Positions 1 through 11,256 of a DNA stretch of 64,000 nucleotides are shown piece after piece. Within the stretch, counting starts at the first letter, position 1, and every line of letters begins with the position of its first letter. The translations under genes were made by a program, and so were the position numbers. The notes below the pieces were generated by a model. It saw only the letters and a program-made list of their open reading frames with translations, was not told where the DNA came from and ran no database searches. The stretch comes from Bursaphelenchus xylophilus (Eukaryota > Nematoda > Chromadorea > Rhabditida > Aphelenchoididae). The stretch is taken from contig CAJFCV020000005.1 in NCBI GenBank assembly GCA_904066235.2, positions 6,505,501 through 6,569,500 of the forward strand, written 5' to 3'.

Positions 1-606
1 GTAATGGCTCGCAGATTCTCGACTTCAGTTATAGTCGAAGGATTATGGACATGGAGTATCGACTAAAACACTGAATACGAAACGGGAACCCACTTGGATA
101 GTATTACATAAAGTAGAACTCTGGTTTCGATCAATCAGCTTTTCACATTGTTGCAATGTTGCGGGTAAGCCTCCTTTCCCAGCAACAATTCGTCTTATTT
201 CATGAGGTAGCAGATACGGAATGGAGGCTCCTTCATTGGCCATTCGACTGATATCCCTTTCAATTGTTTCTTGGAAATCCGAGGTTTTCAAGTCAACTCT
301 TTCGACCGGAAACAGGAAATTGGAAGTCGAGATAAGAAGGTTAGCTATTGCAATCAGCATGCAACCACCGCCTATCCATTTGGCTCTATTCCCCTGAACG
401 TTGGTTCAGGTTTATTTTATTGTAATTACCTTCCCACCAAGATACGATACAATCACCACTGAAGGAATATATCCGAAATCTCCGGCCGACACCATCATCC
501 CCGAAATTTTGCTGGGAATCTGGAATTGCTTCTCGATGGCGACAACGGCACTGAAATAAAGGCCATCATGCAAAAAAGTCGTGCACACATTTAACAACAT
601 TGTCAT
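1..606 (-). CDS. SLCO/OATP-type organic anion transporter, 5' part only
   Basis: N-terminal part of a 12-membrane-segment solute carrier of the OATP (SLCO) family, which moves amphipathic organic anions across the plasma membrane. The ATG at 606-604 follows directly after a TTTAG acceptor, which fits trans-splicing. Exon 606 to about 430 encodes the first membrane segment and the family-typical stretch IEKQFQIPSKISGMMVSAGD. The next exon (about 399 leftward) continues GNRAKWIGGGCM and then an extracellular loop with Cys. The frame near 100-60 can be kept open to the window edge only with a very short intron (about 31 nt, GTGGG...TTTTAG), so this junction is uncertain. The rest of the gene lies outside the window. 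The family call is strong; substrate and orthology cannot be given. Confidence 0.8.
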
Positions 607-769
607 CTAAATTTTGATTTTTTGCGCATTTTTGTGCAGAGTTAAATCGATGTGGCTAGAACATGATTACAGACTGTTACCTGGTCATGTAGAACCCGCC
701 GATGGCCTCCAAGAAGTAGACAATGGAGAATAAGACAAAAAAGGACACCACGGTCCTGTCCAGCACCAT

Positions 770-1668
770 CTTCTAGCTTCCTGAATCTCCCTAAGAACTC
801 ATAAAAACCCTTTGATATTGATTGACCAAGAAGTGAAGAGACCGCCGTCTACTGATAAGATAGTCAGATTACCTCCGCTCAAACATTTCTCAACAAATTG
901 AGCACAAAAGGTAAACGAAATGTGTTTGATGCCGTATTAATTCTGCCAATCGGTGACTCGGAACCTTTTCTGATCAGAACCTAGAGTGACAAAAACGAGG
1001 AATAAAGTGTAATCTTTGTACAATTAAATTTGTTAAGTAGTTACTCGTTACTTGCAGTCCGGATGGGAAGAAGTTAATTGATATGCATGTTGACATTTTA
1101 GTTGTAATGTATTCTATGTTTTGTCCCCCAGGCCGGGGTCGAAGAAAAAAATGGTAAGGAGGGACCAAGGTATCCTAAACTACGAACACCTTTGAGAAAA
1201 TGCAACTTTTTGAATCTCTTCTTGTGGCAATTTTGTTGGGCGCAGCGTGCGAACAAATCGCCTAAAAATTATACGATGGAGAATAATAATTCTGGATTAT
1301 AACAATCTTCAACTGGATTCAATAATTTGTACGTTGATGTGGATGAAAAATTACAATAAGGCTCTTTTATAAAATACGCTATAAGTTTTTGAGCTTAGTT
1401 ATAACTATGTATTCTTGACCAAATTCCCAACTCCATGGCTGCCACGGAATGCCAATCTTTTTTGGGCGCCTTTTTCCCAACGAAATTATTTTATTTCTTT
1501 CTTTTGGAGCGCAGAAATGGCTTGGATAAACTCCTCATGGTCGGCCTCATTTCTTCGTCCCTCGTTTACTTCACAATATACGAATTTCTATTTTTTGAAT
1601 TTCTTACTATAATTCACGTATTGTTTTGGAATCGTGTTCCATGAAAATCTTGAATATTTCAGTTGACG
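770..1668. other. Intergenic region between the SLCO gene and isw-1
   Basis: Divergent intergenic stretch holding the upstream regions of both neighbours. I see no convincing coding exon, RNA gene or strong repeat. The segment just before it (769-683, minus strand) resembles an OATP first membrane segment and is discussed as a finding. A TTTCAG acceptor a few bases before the isw-1 ATG fits a trans-splice site. Confidence 0.5.
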
Positions 1669-4600
1669 ATGTCTGCGGAACCCATGGAAACCGATGCTAG
1701 AGTGAAGGAGGAGTCTGACGGTGAGTATCAGCCTGAGGAGATGGAGACCGAAGAAGCTAAACCTGAATCGGAGAAATTTAAGATTGGCATTGGTACGTTA
1801 TACCTGTAATATTACCTATTTTTTAGAAAATTCGGATTCTTTCAAGAGATTCGAGTTGTTGTTGAAGAAGACTGAAAACTTCTCAAAGAAACTGAGTGCC
1901 GGAGATGCAGTGATGGCTGGTAAGTTTCGCTGATTGTGTTTTATTCAGAAGAGGGTAATCGTCAATGGCAGGGTTTTTTTACTTTTCTTTATATAAAATT
2001 AGCTTTTAGATCCAAATAGAAAGAAAAAAGGACGGCCGGTGGCGAATGATCATAGGCATAGGATGACGGAAGAAGACGAAGATAAGGAACTACTGGCACA
2101 AGAAGGTGCGCCTGAAGATATGATTTTGTTCGACAAATCTCCTAGTTTTATCAAAAATGGAGAACTCAGAGATTATCAAGTCAGAGGTCTGAACTGGTTG
2201 ATTCAGCTCCATTACAATAAATTTAACGGAATTCTGGCGGACGAAATGGTGAGGTGTGAGAATTTTTATATATTGTGCTTAATTTAGGGACTCGGAAAAA
2301 CGCTTCAAACAGTATCACTTCTTGGTTACATGAAACACGTAAAGAACCATAATGGTCCTTTTTTGGTTATTGTCCCTAAAAGCACAATTCAAAATTGGAA
2401 AAATGAGTTCACAAAATGGTGTCCGACGATAAACACTTGTGTTCTTATTGGAAGTGCAGAAGAACGGGCGGTACCGTTGGGTCGAATAAAAGAGAGAGAT
2501 TTTGATGTAAGTGCGTTTATGTTACTGACCTGTTGTTTTTAGGCGGTCATCACTTCGTATGAAATGGTCCTCAAGTGTATGAGCGATTTAAAGAAGGTTA
2601 CCTGGTATTATCTGGTCATTGATGAGGCTCATAGGATAAAAAACGAGAATTCAAAGGTATGGCTTCGTCGGTTTTAGCTGATGTTTATTGGTTTAGCTTG
2701 CCGAAAATGTTAGAATACTGAAGACAAAGAATCGTCTTCTTCTGACCGGAACTCCCCTACAGAACAATCTCCACGAATTATGGGCTCTTCTCAACTTCTT
2801 ATTGCCGGAGATTTTCAACAGTGCTGAGGATTTCGATTCATGGTTTCACAATGAGAACCTTTTGGACAATCAGGAGATCATAAAAAGATTGCATCGTGTC
2901 TTGCAGCCATTCTTATTGAGGCGAATTAAAGCTGATGTTGAAAAGTCCTTGTTGCCGAAGAAGGAGGTTAAAGTTTTCATTGGCTTAAGCCAGCTCCAAA
3001 AAGAATGGTAACTCATTTTTGTTTTTATTGTATTTTTAGGTATACGAAAATTTTGATGAAAGATATCGATGTGGTCAATACTAACGGAAAGGTGGAGAAG
3101 AAACGTCTAATGAATTTGTTTATGCATCTCCGGAAATGCTGTAATCACCCATACCTGTTCGATGGAGCTGAACCAGGGCCTCCTTACACTACAGACAAAC
3201 ATTTAGTGGATAACTCGGGAAAGATGGTCTTGTTAGACAAACTTCTTGCTAAACTTCAAAAACAAGGATCAAGGGTGTTAATCTTCTCGCAAATGAGCAG
3301 GATGTTGGATATTCTGGAAGATTATTGCGTTTGGAGAGGCCATAAATATTGCCGGTTAGATGGTCAGACGGCCCATGATCTACGACAATCCCAGATTGAT
3401 GAATTTAACAGGGAAGGAAGCGAGAAGTTCTTGTTCATGTTAACGACTAGAGCTGGAGGTCTGGGAATCAACTTGACTTCAGCTGACGTAGTCATCTTGT
3501 TTGATTCTGATTGGAATCCGCAGATGGATCTGCAGGCTATGGTAAGAAAAGGTCCTTATATTTATATTACGGTTTGATTTAGGACAGGGCTCATCGTATT
3601 GGCCAAAAGAAACAAGTTCGGGTATTCAGATTTGTAACAGAGAACACTTGTGAAGAAAGAATCATCGAAAGGGCCGAGAGGAAATTGAGGCTGGACTCGG
3701 TGGTCATTCAACAGGGCCGTCTGACTGAAGCTCAAAAGACCTTGGGATCGGACGAAATGTTATCCATGATCAAGCACGGAGCCAGTAAGATTTTCTCGTC
3801 GAAAGAATCAACCATCACGGATGAGGATATCGACGCCATCTTGGAGAAATCGGAGGACAAAACGAACAAATTAAATGAGGAGTTGGAAAAACTTGGAGAG
3901 TCAAATCTTAGAGATTTCAAGAGTATATACGACTTTGAAGGCGAGAATTACAAAGGAAAGAGCATCAGAAATGAACCCGCTTTCTTGGAACCGCCAAAAA
4001 GGGAAAGGAAAACCAATTACAATATGGATCAGATGTTCAAGTAAGTAATTTGCTTATTGTTTTGTATTCTTTAGAGAGCAAGCGAAACAAGATGGGACCT
4101 TGAAACCTGGATCAAAGGCCCCTCGACCAAAGAGTCTTCCTCAAGTCTTCGACTTCCAATTTTATCCAAAACGGTTGTACGAATTGGTTGAGAATGAATT
4201 GTATTTCTTCCGAAGAACGAATGGATACATGCCAACACCTCCAGATGGATGTACAGAAAAGGAAGCTGAGAAGTATATAAAGGAGGAGAAGAAGAAGATG
4301 GACAAGGCCACGGCGCCTACTGACGAAATGATTGAGGAAAGAGACCATCTCATCAACACTACTGGATTTGATTGGAGCAAAAAAGAATTCAACGCATTTA
4401 TCAAGGCTTGTGAAAAATATGAATCTAACGATTATGACAATATATCCAAGGAAATCGGCACAAGAGATGAGAAAGAAGTCGAAGAATACTCGAAAGTTTT
4501 CTGGAAGAGAGGAAAGGAGCTGAAGGACTTCTACAAGTACAGTAATGCTATTGAAAAGGGTCGGAACAAACTCCACAGAAAAGCTTATGTAAAGAGTGTT

Positions 4601-5357
4601 TTGGAAAAAAAGTACAAGGAATGTCAGGATCCGTACACTCAACTTGATTTTGTATTTAGTGGGCCCAAAGGGAAGTCGTTCTCAGCGGATGAAGACAGGT
4701 TTGTTTTTGTTATATCTTGGTTGATTTAAGTCCTAGATTTTTTCCGAAATTGCGGTTTTGTGCACAAAAAGTTGACACCGAATTTGAAAGACCAGCGTCG
4801 GCTTAATGTTCCGATCGTTCTGGAGTGCATTGGATTTTAGGGTTAATTTGACACCGATTTCGAAAAATGAGTGCAGGCTGAAAATGCAAAAAACTCCAAA
4901 ATCTGCCTTTGCAAAAATGCACCTGATTTCATAATTGGTACCGAGCAAAAATTAAGCTGATGTCGATTTGTCAATTTCCGTATCGACTTTTGTGGGTTCG
5001 GAAAAAATCTCACACTGATATGTGCACCATTTGATTTAGAGTATGATGTACATGTTATGATGGATATCCGTTTATGAATTTGTTTTTAGGTTCATTCTTT
5101 GCAAGTACCATGAGTTCGGATGTGATGACGAGAGTTTCGAGAAAATACGACAATCTATCAGATCCTCGCCTCAGTTCAAATTCGATTGGTTCTTCATCTC
5201 CAGGACGTCGCAAGAACTGGCTAAGAGATGCGCTGCTCTAATTGCAAGTTTTGATAAGGATGCAAACGATGAGAATGCCGACTCAGAAGACGATAAGACC
5301 AAAAAACGACCCGGACAAGGCTCCCAGACTTTAAAACCCAAAAAGAAAAAGGTTTAA
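1669..5357 (+). CDS. isw-1: ISWI chromatin-remodelling ATPase
   Basis: SNF2-family ATPase that slides and spaces nucleosomes in the nucleus as the motor of ISWI complexes. The acidic N-terminus starts at ATG 1669 just after a TTTCAG acceptor. The AutoN-like region is followed by helicase lobe 1: the Walker A GLGKT is split from the preceding DEM by an intron at 2249-2287, and the DEAH box reads [11 protein letters not shown]. Lobe 2 (about 3040-3680) contains [16 protein letters not shown] and [10 protein letters not shown]. The C-terminal HAND-SANT-SLIDE region runs from about 3760 to 5357 and ends in a Lys-rich tail, so the protein is full length for the family (about 1,000 residues). The first intron is only 34 nt (1793-1826). 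The last intron (about 4699-5090) carries a small inverted repeat. It converges with the MOLO-1-like gene. Confidence 0.96.
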
Positions 5358-5568
5358 AACTGTAAAACATAGTCTCATCTAATTATCATTTCACTTTATT
5401 TATCGCTGCAATGAATGAGTAAATACGTGTTACTGTGAAACCTACTGTGAGCTGTTTAAGCAAAAATACTGACTGGTAAGCAAGCCGTTATTGATAATGT
5501 TGAGGGCGGATTGGAGATTCGGGAGTATGGCAAGCATTAACTCGGGAGAATATGTACAAAAACGGCCT

Positions 5569-6921
5569 CTACCAACTTCCTCCACCACCTTCATCTTTAA
5601 CAGCTTGATTTGGATAAAGACCTTGACCCTCTTTTGCCTGTGGCTGAGGGACTCCTGGCTGATATCCCCCTGGATACCCTCCACCGCCTGGTGCAGCAGA
5701 TCTTCTTTGGCCCTGGTTTCGAATACAGTTCATGATCATCTGCATGACATACGAACCGGCCATGGATTGGAAGAAGGTTCGCATTCCACTGCCTCCTACA
5801 ATATAAAATATATTTTCATGAAGTGCATGGACGTTTGTTCTCTTTTGCACATTACATTTTTTTCTCGTGCTGACGCAACGCGTTGCGAAAACTTGATTGT
5901 GTTGCACCGATAGTTTGGTGCAAAAAAATGTGAAATTCACTGTGCAAAAGTGTGTTTTTTGTGGACCGCAACGAAATGTCCATTCACTTTATGAAAATCC
6001 TTTGAGGATTTTTTTCTCACCTCCACCTCCTTGTTGTTGACCTCCACCCTCGGCATCGGGAACAGCCTCTCGTTCTCCTTTGTTCTTGCAACAACAGCAG
6101 TAACAAATACAACAACAAATCAGAGTGGGGACCACCACGAACACGATGGCCAAGATGACCCAAGTGGGGATGGAGGGGATCTTCATGGGGAATCCTCCTC
6201 CTCCGATGGGACCTTTCCGCCCTCCGTCGCTCGTTCCCCCTGGCGCTGCTGGAAGCTGGCCTTGTTTCTCACTTGTTCTGGTCCAAGTCTCGTGCAGAAC
6301 GTTGATCAATGCTTGTTGATACTTCTTTTGTTGAAAAAGCGGTTTCTGAAATTTTTTATGCAGAGCCGCCTTAATGGCATACCTGAAGATTGAAGATTTG
6401 GGTGAATTCATTGGCGTAAACGGGGATTCTGTCATCGCGAGCGACCCAAAACTTTCTGTCATCAACTGCCAAAACGATGACCATGCTCTTCAGACATTGC
6501 TGATCAAGTGTCCAAGTGCTTCGCAATTCATTCGCCATTGCTCGGACATGCTATAAAAAGATGGCTAAACTCGTAATGTAAAATTGGGAGATAACATGAC
6601 TTGAATTATTTTAGAACGACTTACAGCATCAGATCCTCCTCTGACATGCTTGGCCAACGCGATGGCTGCCGAGATTCCCTTTTTCTCACAGAAATTCTGA
6701 GCGTAGTCTTGCCTGGTCTTGGCTTCCAGCTGTGTCAGTTCATGGTTCAGTCGATATCTCTCCTGTTCGCTGAGGATTCCGTCCGGATCACAGATCTGTG
6801 CTCTCGATTTCATCTTACATTGTCTGAATCCTGTAGCCGTCGGGTTCGGATAATTAGAGGCATCCCATTCCTGGGCCCAGGTGAAGGCCAGGAATGTTAG
6901 GAGAAGCCAGAGTGGCTTCAT
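5569..6921 (-). CDS. MOLO-1-like single-pass membrane protein (TPM/MOLO1 domain)
   Basis: Nematode family related to C. elegans MOLO-1, an auxiliary subunit that raises levamisole-type acetylcholine receptor activity. Four exons (6921-6625, 6550-6383, 6345-6021, 5795-5569) join in frame. Residues 1-17 are a signal peptide (MKPLWLLLTFLAFTWAQ). The ectodomain includes CDPDGILSEQERYRLNHEL, which marks the domain start, and later FWVARDDRIPVYANEF. A membrane segment (WVILAIVFVVVPTLI) runs into a Cys cluster, and the cytoplasmic tail is rich in Gly, Gln and Pro. The family has several paralogues in nematodes, so receptor partnership is inferred only. The 225-nt intron at 5796-6020 has an imperfect inverted repeat. 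It is convergent with isw-1, 211 bp away. Confidence 0.85.
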
Positions 6922-7843
6922 CTGGAAAAATTTATTTTTACACTTAAAATACTGAAAAGAGAAAATTTACTCGAGAATGCGAACGTCCACTCAAAAAGGT
7001 GTTTACTTCCGTCTCTTGTCTTCCCCACACCAATAATCAAAACCGCGATGTTCCAAAACACTCTAAAAAACAGTCTATGTCCCTTTAAAGTCCTCGAAAC
7101 GATGTAAAATTCGAATAAGATCCCCGGGGTCATGCGATGCTCTCTTTTCCTCCAATTTGTCCCCGAATCCAAAATAGAGACCAAAAGAAAAAGGCGTGTA
7201 AAAATAGATTTAACACAACATGTTATCTTTGTCATAACTAACGGGTTTCGTGTATCTATTGGCCAGGTTCACGTAAAACGGCGTCATTAAAAAGAACACA
7301 GCTGTGAGTCAAGGCTGGAATCGGCCCAAGACCTTAGCCAAAACAACCACAGTTCTCCTCGACTCCCAAACAAACAACAAAAAAAAGAAGGGAGGCTCTC
7401 TAGATATTTCATTCTGTCTTATTTTTTTGCTTTTTTTACACTATTATTTTTAAAGCGATGGAAAACTGAAAGTGTAAAACTGGGTACGACATTTAATTGT
7501 TTCCAAAATTAATCATTGCAAAAATAACAAAATACAAAAATATATAACGGTAAATTATTAAACAAGGGAAGGACATTGTGAATTCAAGATACAATACTTC
7601 TCTTAATTTTTGTAACACATTACAATCTCTCTTTCAGTTGCGAATTACATAAAATCTGGAGATTTATCCTTCTAATTAATTCTGAACTCTTGCGGCATCA
7701 TTAATGTTGTTTCGCATAATTCGATTTAAAATTACGACTGTCGTTCCTGAAACCTCGACCCTCAGGGGTTTCGTTTTCATTAGGGTTGTCATGGCGATGC
7801 CCCGGCTTGTGCTTTCGCCCAATATTTATGCAAGTTAGTGTTG
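6922..7843. other. Divergent intergenic region, AT-rich
   Basis: Lies between the 5' ends of the MOLO-1-like gene and CFAP36 and should contain both promoters. It has oligo(A/T)-rich stretches around 7370-7660. No coding exon, tRNA or clear repeat is visible. Confidence 0.45.
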
Positions 7844-9296
7844 ATGATGAAGTCCCTCCGACGCCGGTCCCAATCCAATCCGCGCAAGAACAAGCCCGTC
7901 TTCAAGAACTTCCTCGAGTTTCTGGGGACGGATGTATGGAGATTACCAACTCTTAATTTCCTCGAGAAAAACTCAATTTGTAAGCTATTTTTCACATACT
8001 AATATTATTGTGATTACTGTAGCTTTTAATCATACTTTTTTAGTATTCAATCATGATCAAGCCAAGCATGAACTCTGTGTGCAAGCTCACGAAAAATACA
8101 CCGAATTGGTGGACGCTCTCATAGAAAGCTATTGTATTGACACAAATATTGAGCTATCTGAACTGGTCACTTCTCTAAAATCTCAAGATATCCATGTAAA
8201 ATTGACGGATAAGGAGAGAAAACTTCTCGAACCAGTGCTGGCTGCCCAAGATTTCAATGTTTTTGTACATTTAATGACCAGAATCAACATCGAATTACAA
8301 TTGCAGGCCGTCAGAATGTTGGAGGTAAGATGAAATTTGATTACGGTAATCTTGTAAGTACTGTGTTAAAGTTGGTGATTTCAGCACATTTGTGGAGTAA
8401 ATCCAGTCTCCTTCAAACTCAGCGATGAAGAAGCCGAACTGTTCCAAAATCTTCTTGATGAAGACGAAACAGAAAGATATATAATTATATCAGTCTTGAA
8501 GTAAGACCGATAAAAATATTATCTCATTCTTTACAGACAGAGCAAAGAAGAGTTCGAAAGGGATGAAAAGTTACGAAAGGCATTGGAAGAAGCCTTTGAA
8601 GCATCGTTGGCGGAGGTAAAAGAGTTGGAGAGACAACGGGTGGAGGAGATCTCCCAACTGGATCATGCTATTGCCGGGGCAAGTCAGCACAAAAATCATT
8701 GGACATAATTTTTAGACCGAAGCCGATTTGAAAAAAATGGATATTAAATCAGAATCCTCGAAAAAAGCTGAAGAAAAATCACCCGCGGCTACGACAAATG
8801 GAATCAGAAGAGCTTCGGCCGCGCCTTCACTTAAACTAGGGGCCGTTAAAGCGCCGTTGAAACATCCAGCGATGGTAAGAGTACAAATAAATTAGTAGTA
8901 TTCCTGCTTAGAGTCTGACTGAGGAGAAAACGCCAACCGGTGAGAACAAGTTCGACTTTAAAGTAAGTATTTTGCACTCGACAACAAACATCAATTATTT
9001 CTAAGGGTCTTCTTCACAAAAAATCAACTGATGACAACGACAAATTAAAGCAGAGAACAGAATACCTGAAACAACAGCGAGATAAACTGATCGAGGCCAG
9101 ACAGAAACAAAGAGAAAAGCAATTAATTGAAGCGGCCCAAAGAAATTCCACTGATCGGCCGCGGACTTCACAGGCCGCGCGAGGAGCCCTCAAGGGGAGT
9201 TTCGCCAAATCTGAGAACAGCATGGATATGGTAGAAGCCAGAAAAGCCATTGCTAACAGAATTAGAGAACAGGTCATGGGCCAGAAAAAAGAATAA
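7844..9296 (+). CDS. cfap-36: CFAP36 (CCDC104) orthologue, BART-like ciliary protein
   Basis: Cilia- and flagella-associated protein 36, whose N-terminal BART-like domain binds ARL3-type small GTPases in cilia. The start ATG 7844 is the first in frame after an upstream stop. Exon 1 ends FLGTDVWRLPTLNFLEKNSI, which matches the family N-terminus, and joins in phase to an exon with HEKYTELVDALIES. Next comes the conserved NIELQLQAVRMLE helix and SKEEFERDEKLRKALEEAFE. The C-terminal half is a charged coiled coil (LKQQRDKLIEARQKQREKQ) typical of the family. Seven or eight short exons with no frame breaks. It ends 158 bp before the convergent cdc-73 gene. Confidence 0.85.
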
Positions 9297-9454
9297 AGAG
9301 TTCCTAACTTCCTTATTTACACTCCACTAGAGGTTGTTTGCAAACAGCTCTTCGAAAATGCCCTTTCTCACTTGAACTGTTGTAAACCCGAGCGAATGAT
9401 GTAACAAATAAATTTATTAAAAAGTGGATTCTATACAAAAAATATCATTGGAAT

Positions 9455-11256
9455 TTAGAAACGAAGATGAGGCTTATTCTTGACCATATACCGGTCTAAT
9501 GTCGTCCAAAATTTATTGAGCACAGCTCGATCCAAGTGTCGCTTGGTCTGAGAAAGGGAAAGGACATTCACCGACCATTGGGCTACGTTCTTATCCAGTG
9601 GTTGTTCATCAAATTTGAGATGGAAAGCGGCGATTCGAGCGAAGATTTCGGTGGGATGCGACCCGAATCTCCATCCTTTGAATTGCCAAGCCGGACCTTG
9701 CACGAATACCGCCACAACCCGATCCCATTCGTCTTCTCGGAGTTTACGGGGATCTTCGATGATTCTGAAGGGAACAGTTGTCCCGTTCTCTTTCCGTCGA
9801 TGAATCAAAAGTTCGTTTTCTCTCCTCGATTTCTGTTTCTTTCGTTCCTCTGACGAGACAAACTTCATGTCCTAAAATTGAATAATGATAAATAAAACCC
9901 TTTTTCTTACCTGTAAGATATCTTCAGCATTGTACATTGTTATTAAAGCCGTCCCAGAAGCGGGTATAACAATGATGGGAGTCTTGGATTGTCTCTTCGG
10001 AGGTCTTCCGTTAGGATTTAGTGCTGACACAGGACCAAAATCAAGTCTCTGAGGGGGTTTCGGGGGCTGCATTAAGGTCGGCTTGATCGGATTGGCCTTC
10101 TTTGTATTACCTAAAGTTCAAGACAATGATACTCAATATTGTCGATGACACACCTCTGAAAGACAGATCCATGTCAATCTCGAGATCGGTGTCCAATTCG
10201 GGTCTGAATACTTCCTGGTCGTATCTACTGTAGCCACTGGTTGGTTTCTTCTGAATTCCTCCATTTGTTGGCAATTGGGGCTTGATGAACGAATTGTTTT
10301 GAGGAGGACGATTCTTCTTGTTCTAAGTATTTTATCAATAGTTGTAGTTCGAAACTTACAATTTCCTCTGTGATATGTTCCATGACAGACTCAAGATCTA
10401 ATCCTTCACAGTTATATATCTGTATCCTCGAACAGCCAGGGGTCTCGATCTCTTTCAAGGCTAGTCCGACTTCATCTTCAGAGGCATCTTCGAATGGAAA
10501 CTCAGCTATCGGATCATACACATCTTCGGCGAGATTAACAGGTGCCTTCTTCAGATTCTTTTTGACTCTATTCCTTAGCTGAGCAATCTTATCAGCATCT
10601 AAATCAGCGTTCAATGCTCGGATTCCTTCATCTTGACTGGGTTGACTATCCCCTTCCATTGTTGTGTCAAAGTTAAAAGTCGTATTGTAAGAATTGTCAT
10701 TATCACTGAAAATTATATAGTTAGTTCTAAAACACAGAAAACAATTAAAAAGACATACGTTTGGGACAACTTCAATCTCTTAGCTTCAGGTTCGTTGTGC
10801 TCCTCAGTGAGCGTTTCGAGTTGGGATAAAGGAATACCAGCTGAATATGGAGCATTCGGAACCAATCCCATAACCGAATCTGTGTCCCCAGCCAAATAAG
10901 CAGTTAATTTTCGTCTAAACAAAAGTTTGGATAGATGAAAAAACAATCTTGCCTTTGCAAAAGAGTTACCACTTGAATACTTTTCCCCGATACCTCTCTC
11001 ACATAGAAGTTGTGTTCTCTTTCCCTCATATTCCAGCATTGAATTACAGCTTCTAACGTGTAGAACACCTTGTCTTGACCAAGAACTTGAAGAGCCGTAT
11101 TACAATTGGCCGGAAATGCTGTTTCGCCGAACACATAGTAAAGTTGTCCATTCTAAAGACTTAAAAATCATTTGGGAAGTTACTTACAACATTCATTTCC
11201 TTCATCGAAATCCGATTTTGAACATAATCCCGAAACAAAAGAAGCGGCTCGTCCAT
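9455..11256 (-). CDS. cdc-73: CDC73 / parafibromin, PAF1 complex subunit
   Basis: Subunit of the nuclear PAF1 complex, which travels with RNA polymerase II and supports elongation and histone marks. ATG 11256 starts [16 protein letters not shown], the family N-terminus, followed by the [20 protein letters not shown] region. The middle is acidic and low in conservation (about 10660-10225). The final exon (9868-9455) is the CDC73 C-terminal Ras-like domain, with [32 protein letters not shown] and ending [13 protein letters not shown]. About seven exons with short introns. It is convergent with CFAP36 and divergent from the FUBP-like gene. Confidence 0.93.

Noticed and set aside
4112..4642. Minus-strand reading frame of 176 codons
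   Set aside because: Shadow of the isw-1 SANT-SLIDE exon on the other strand.
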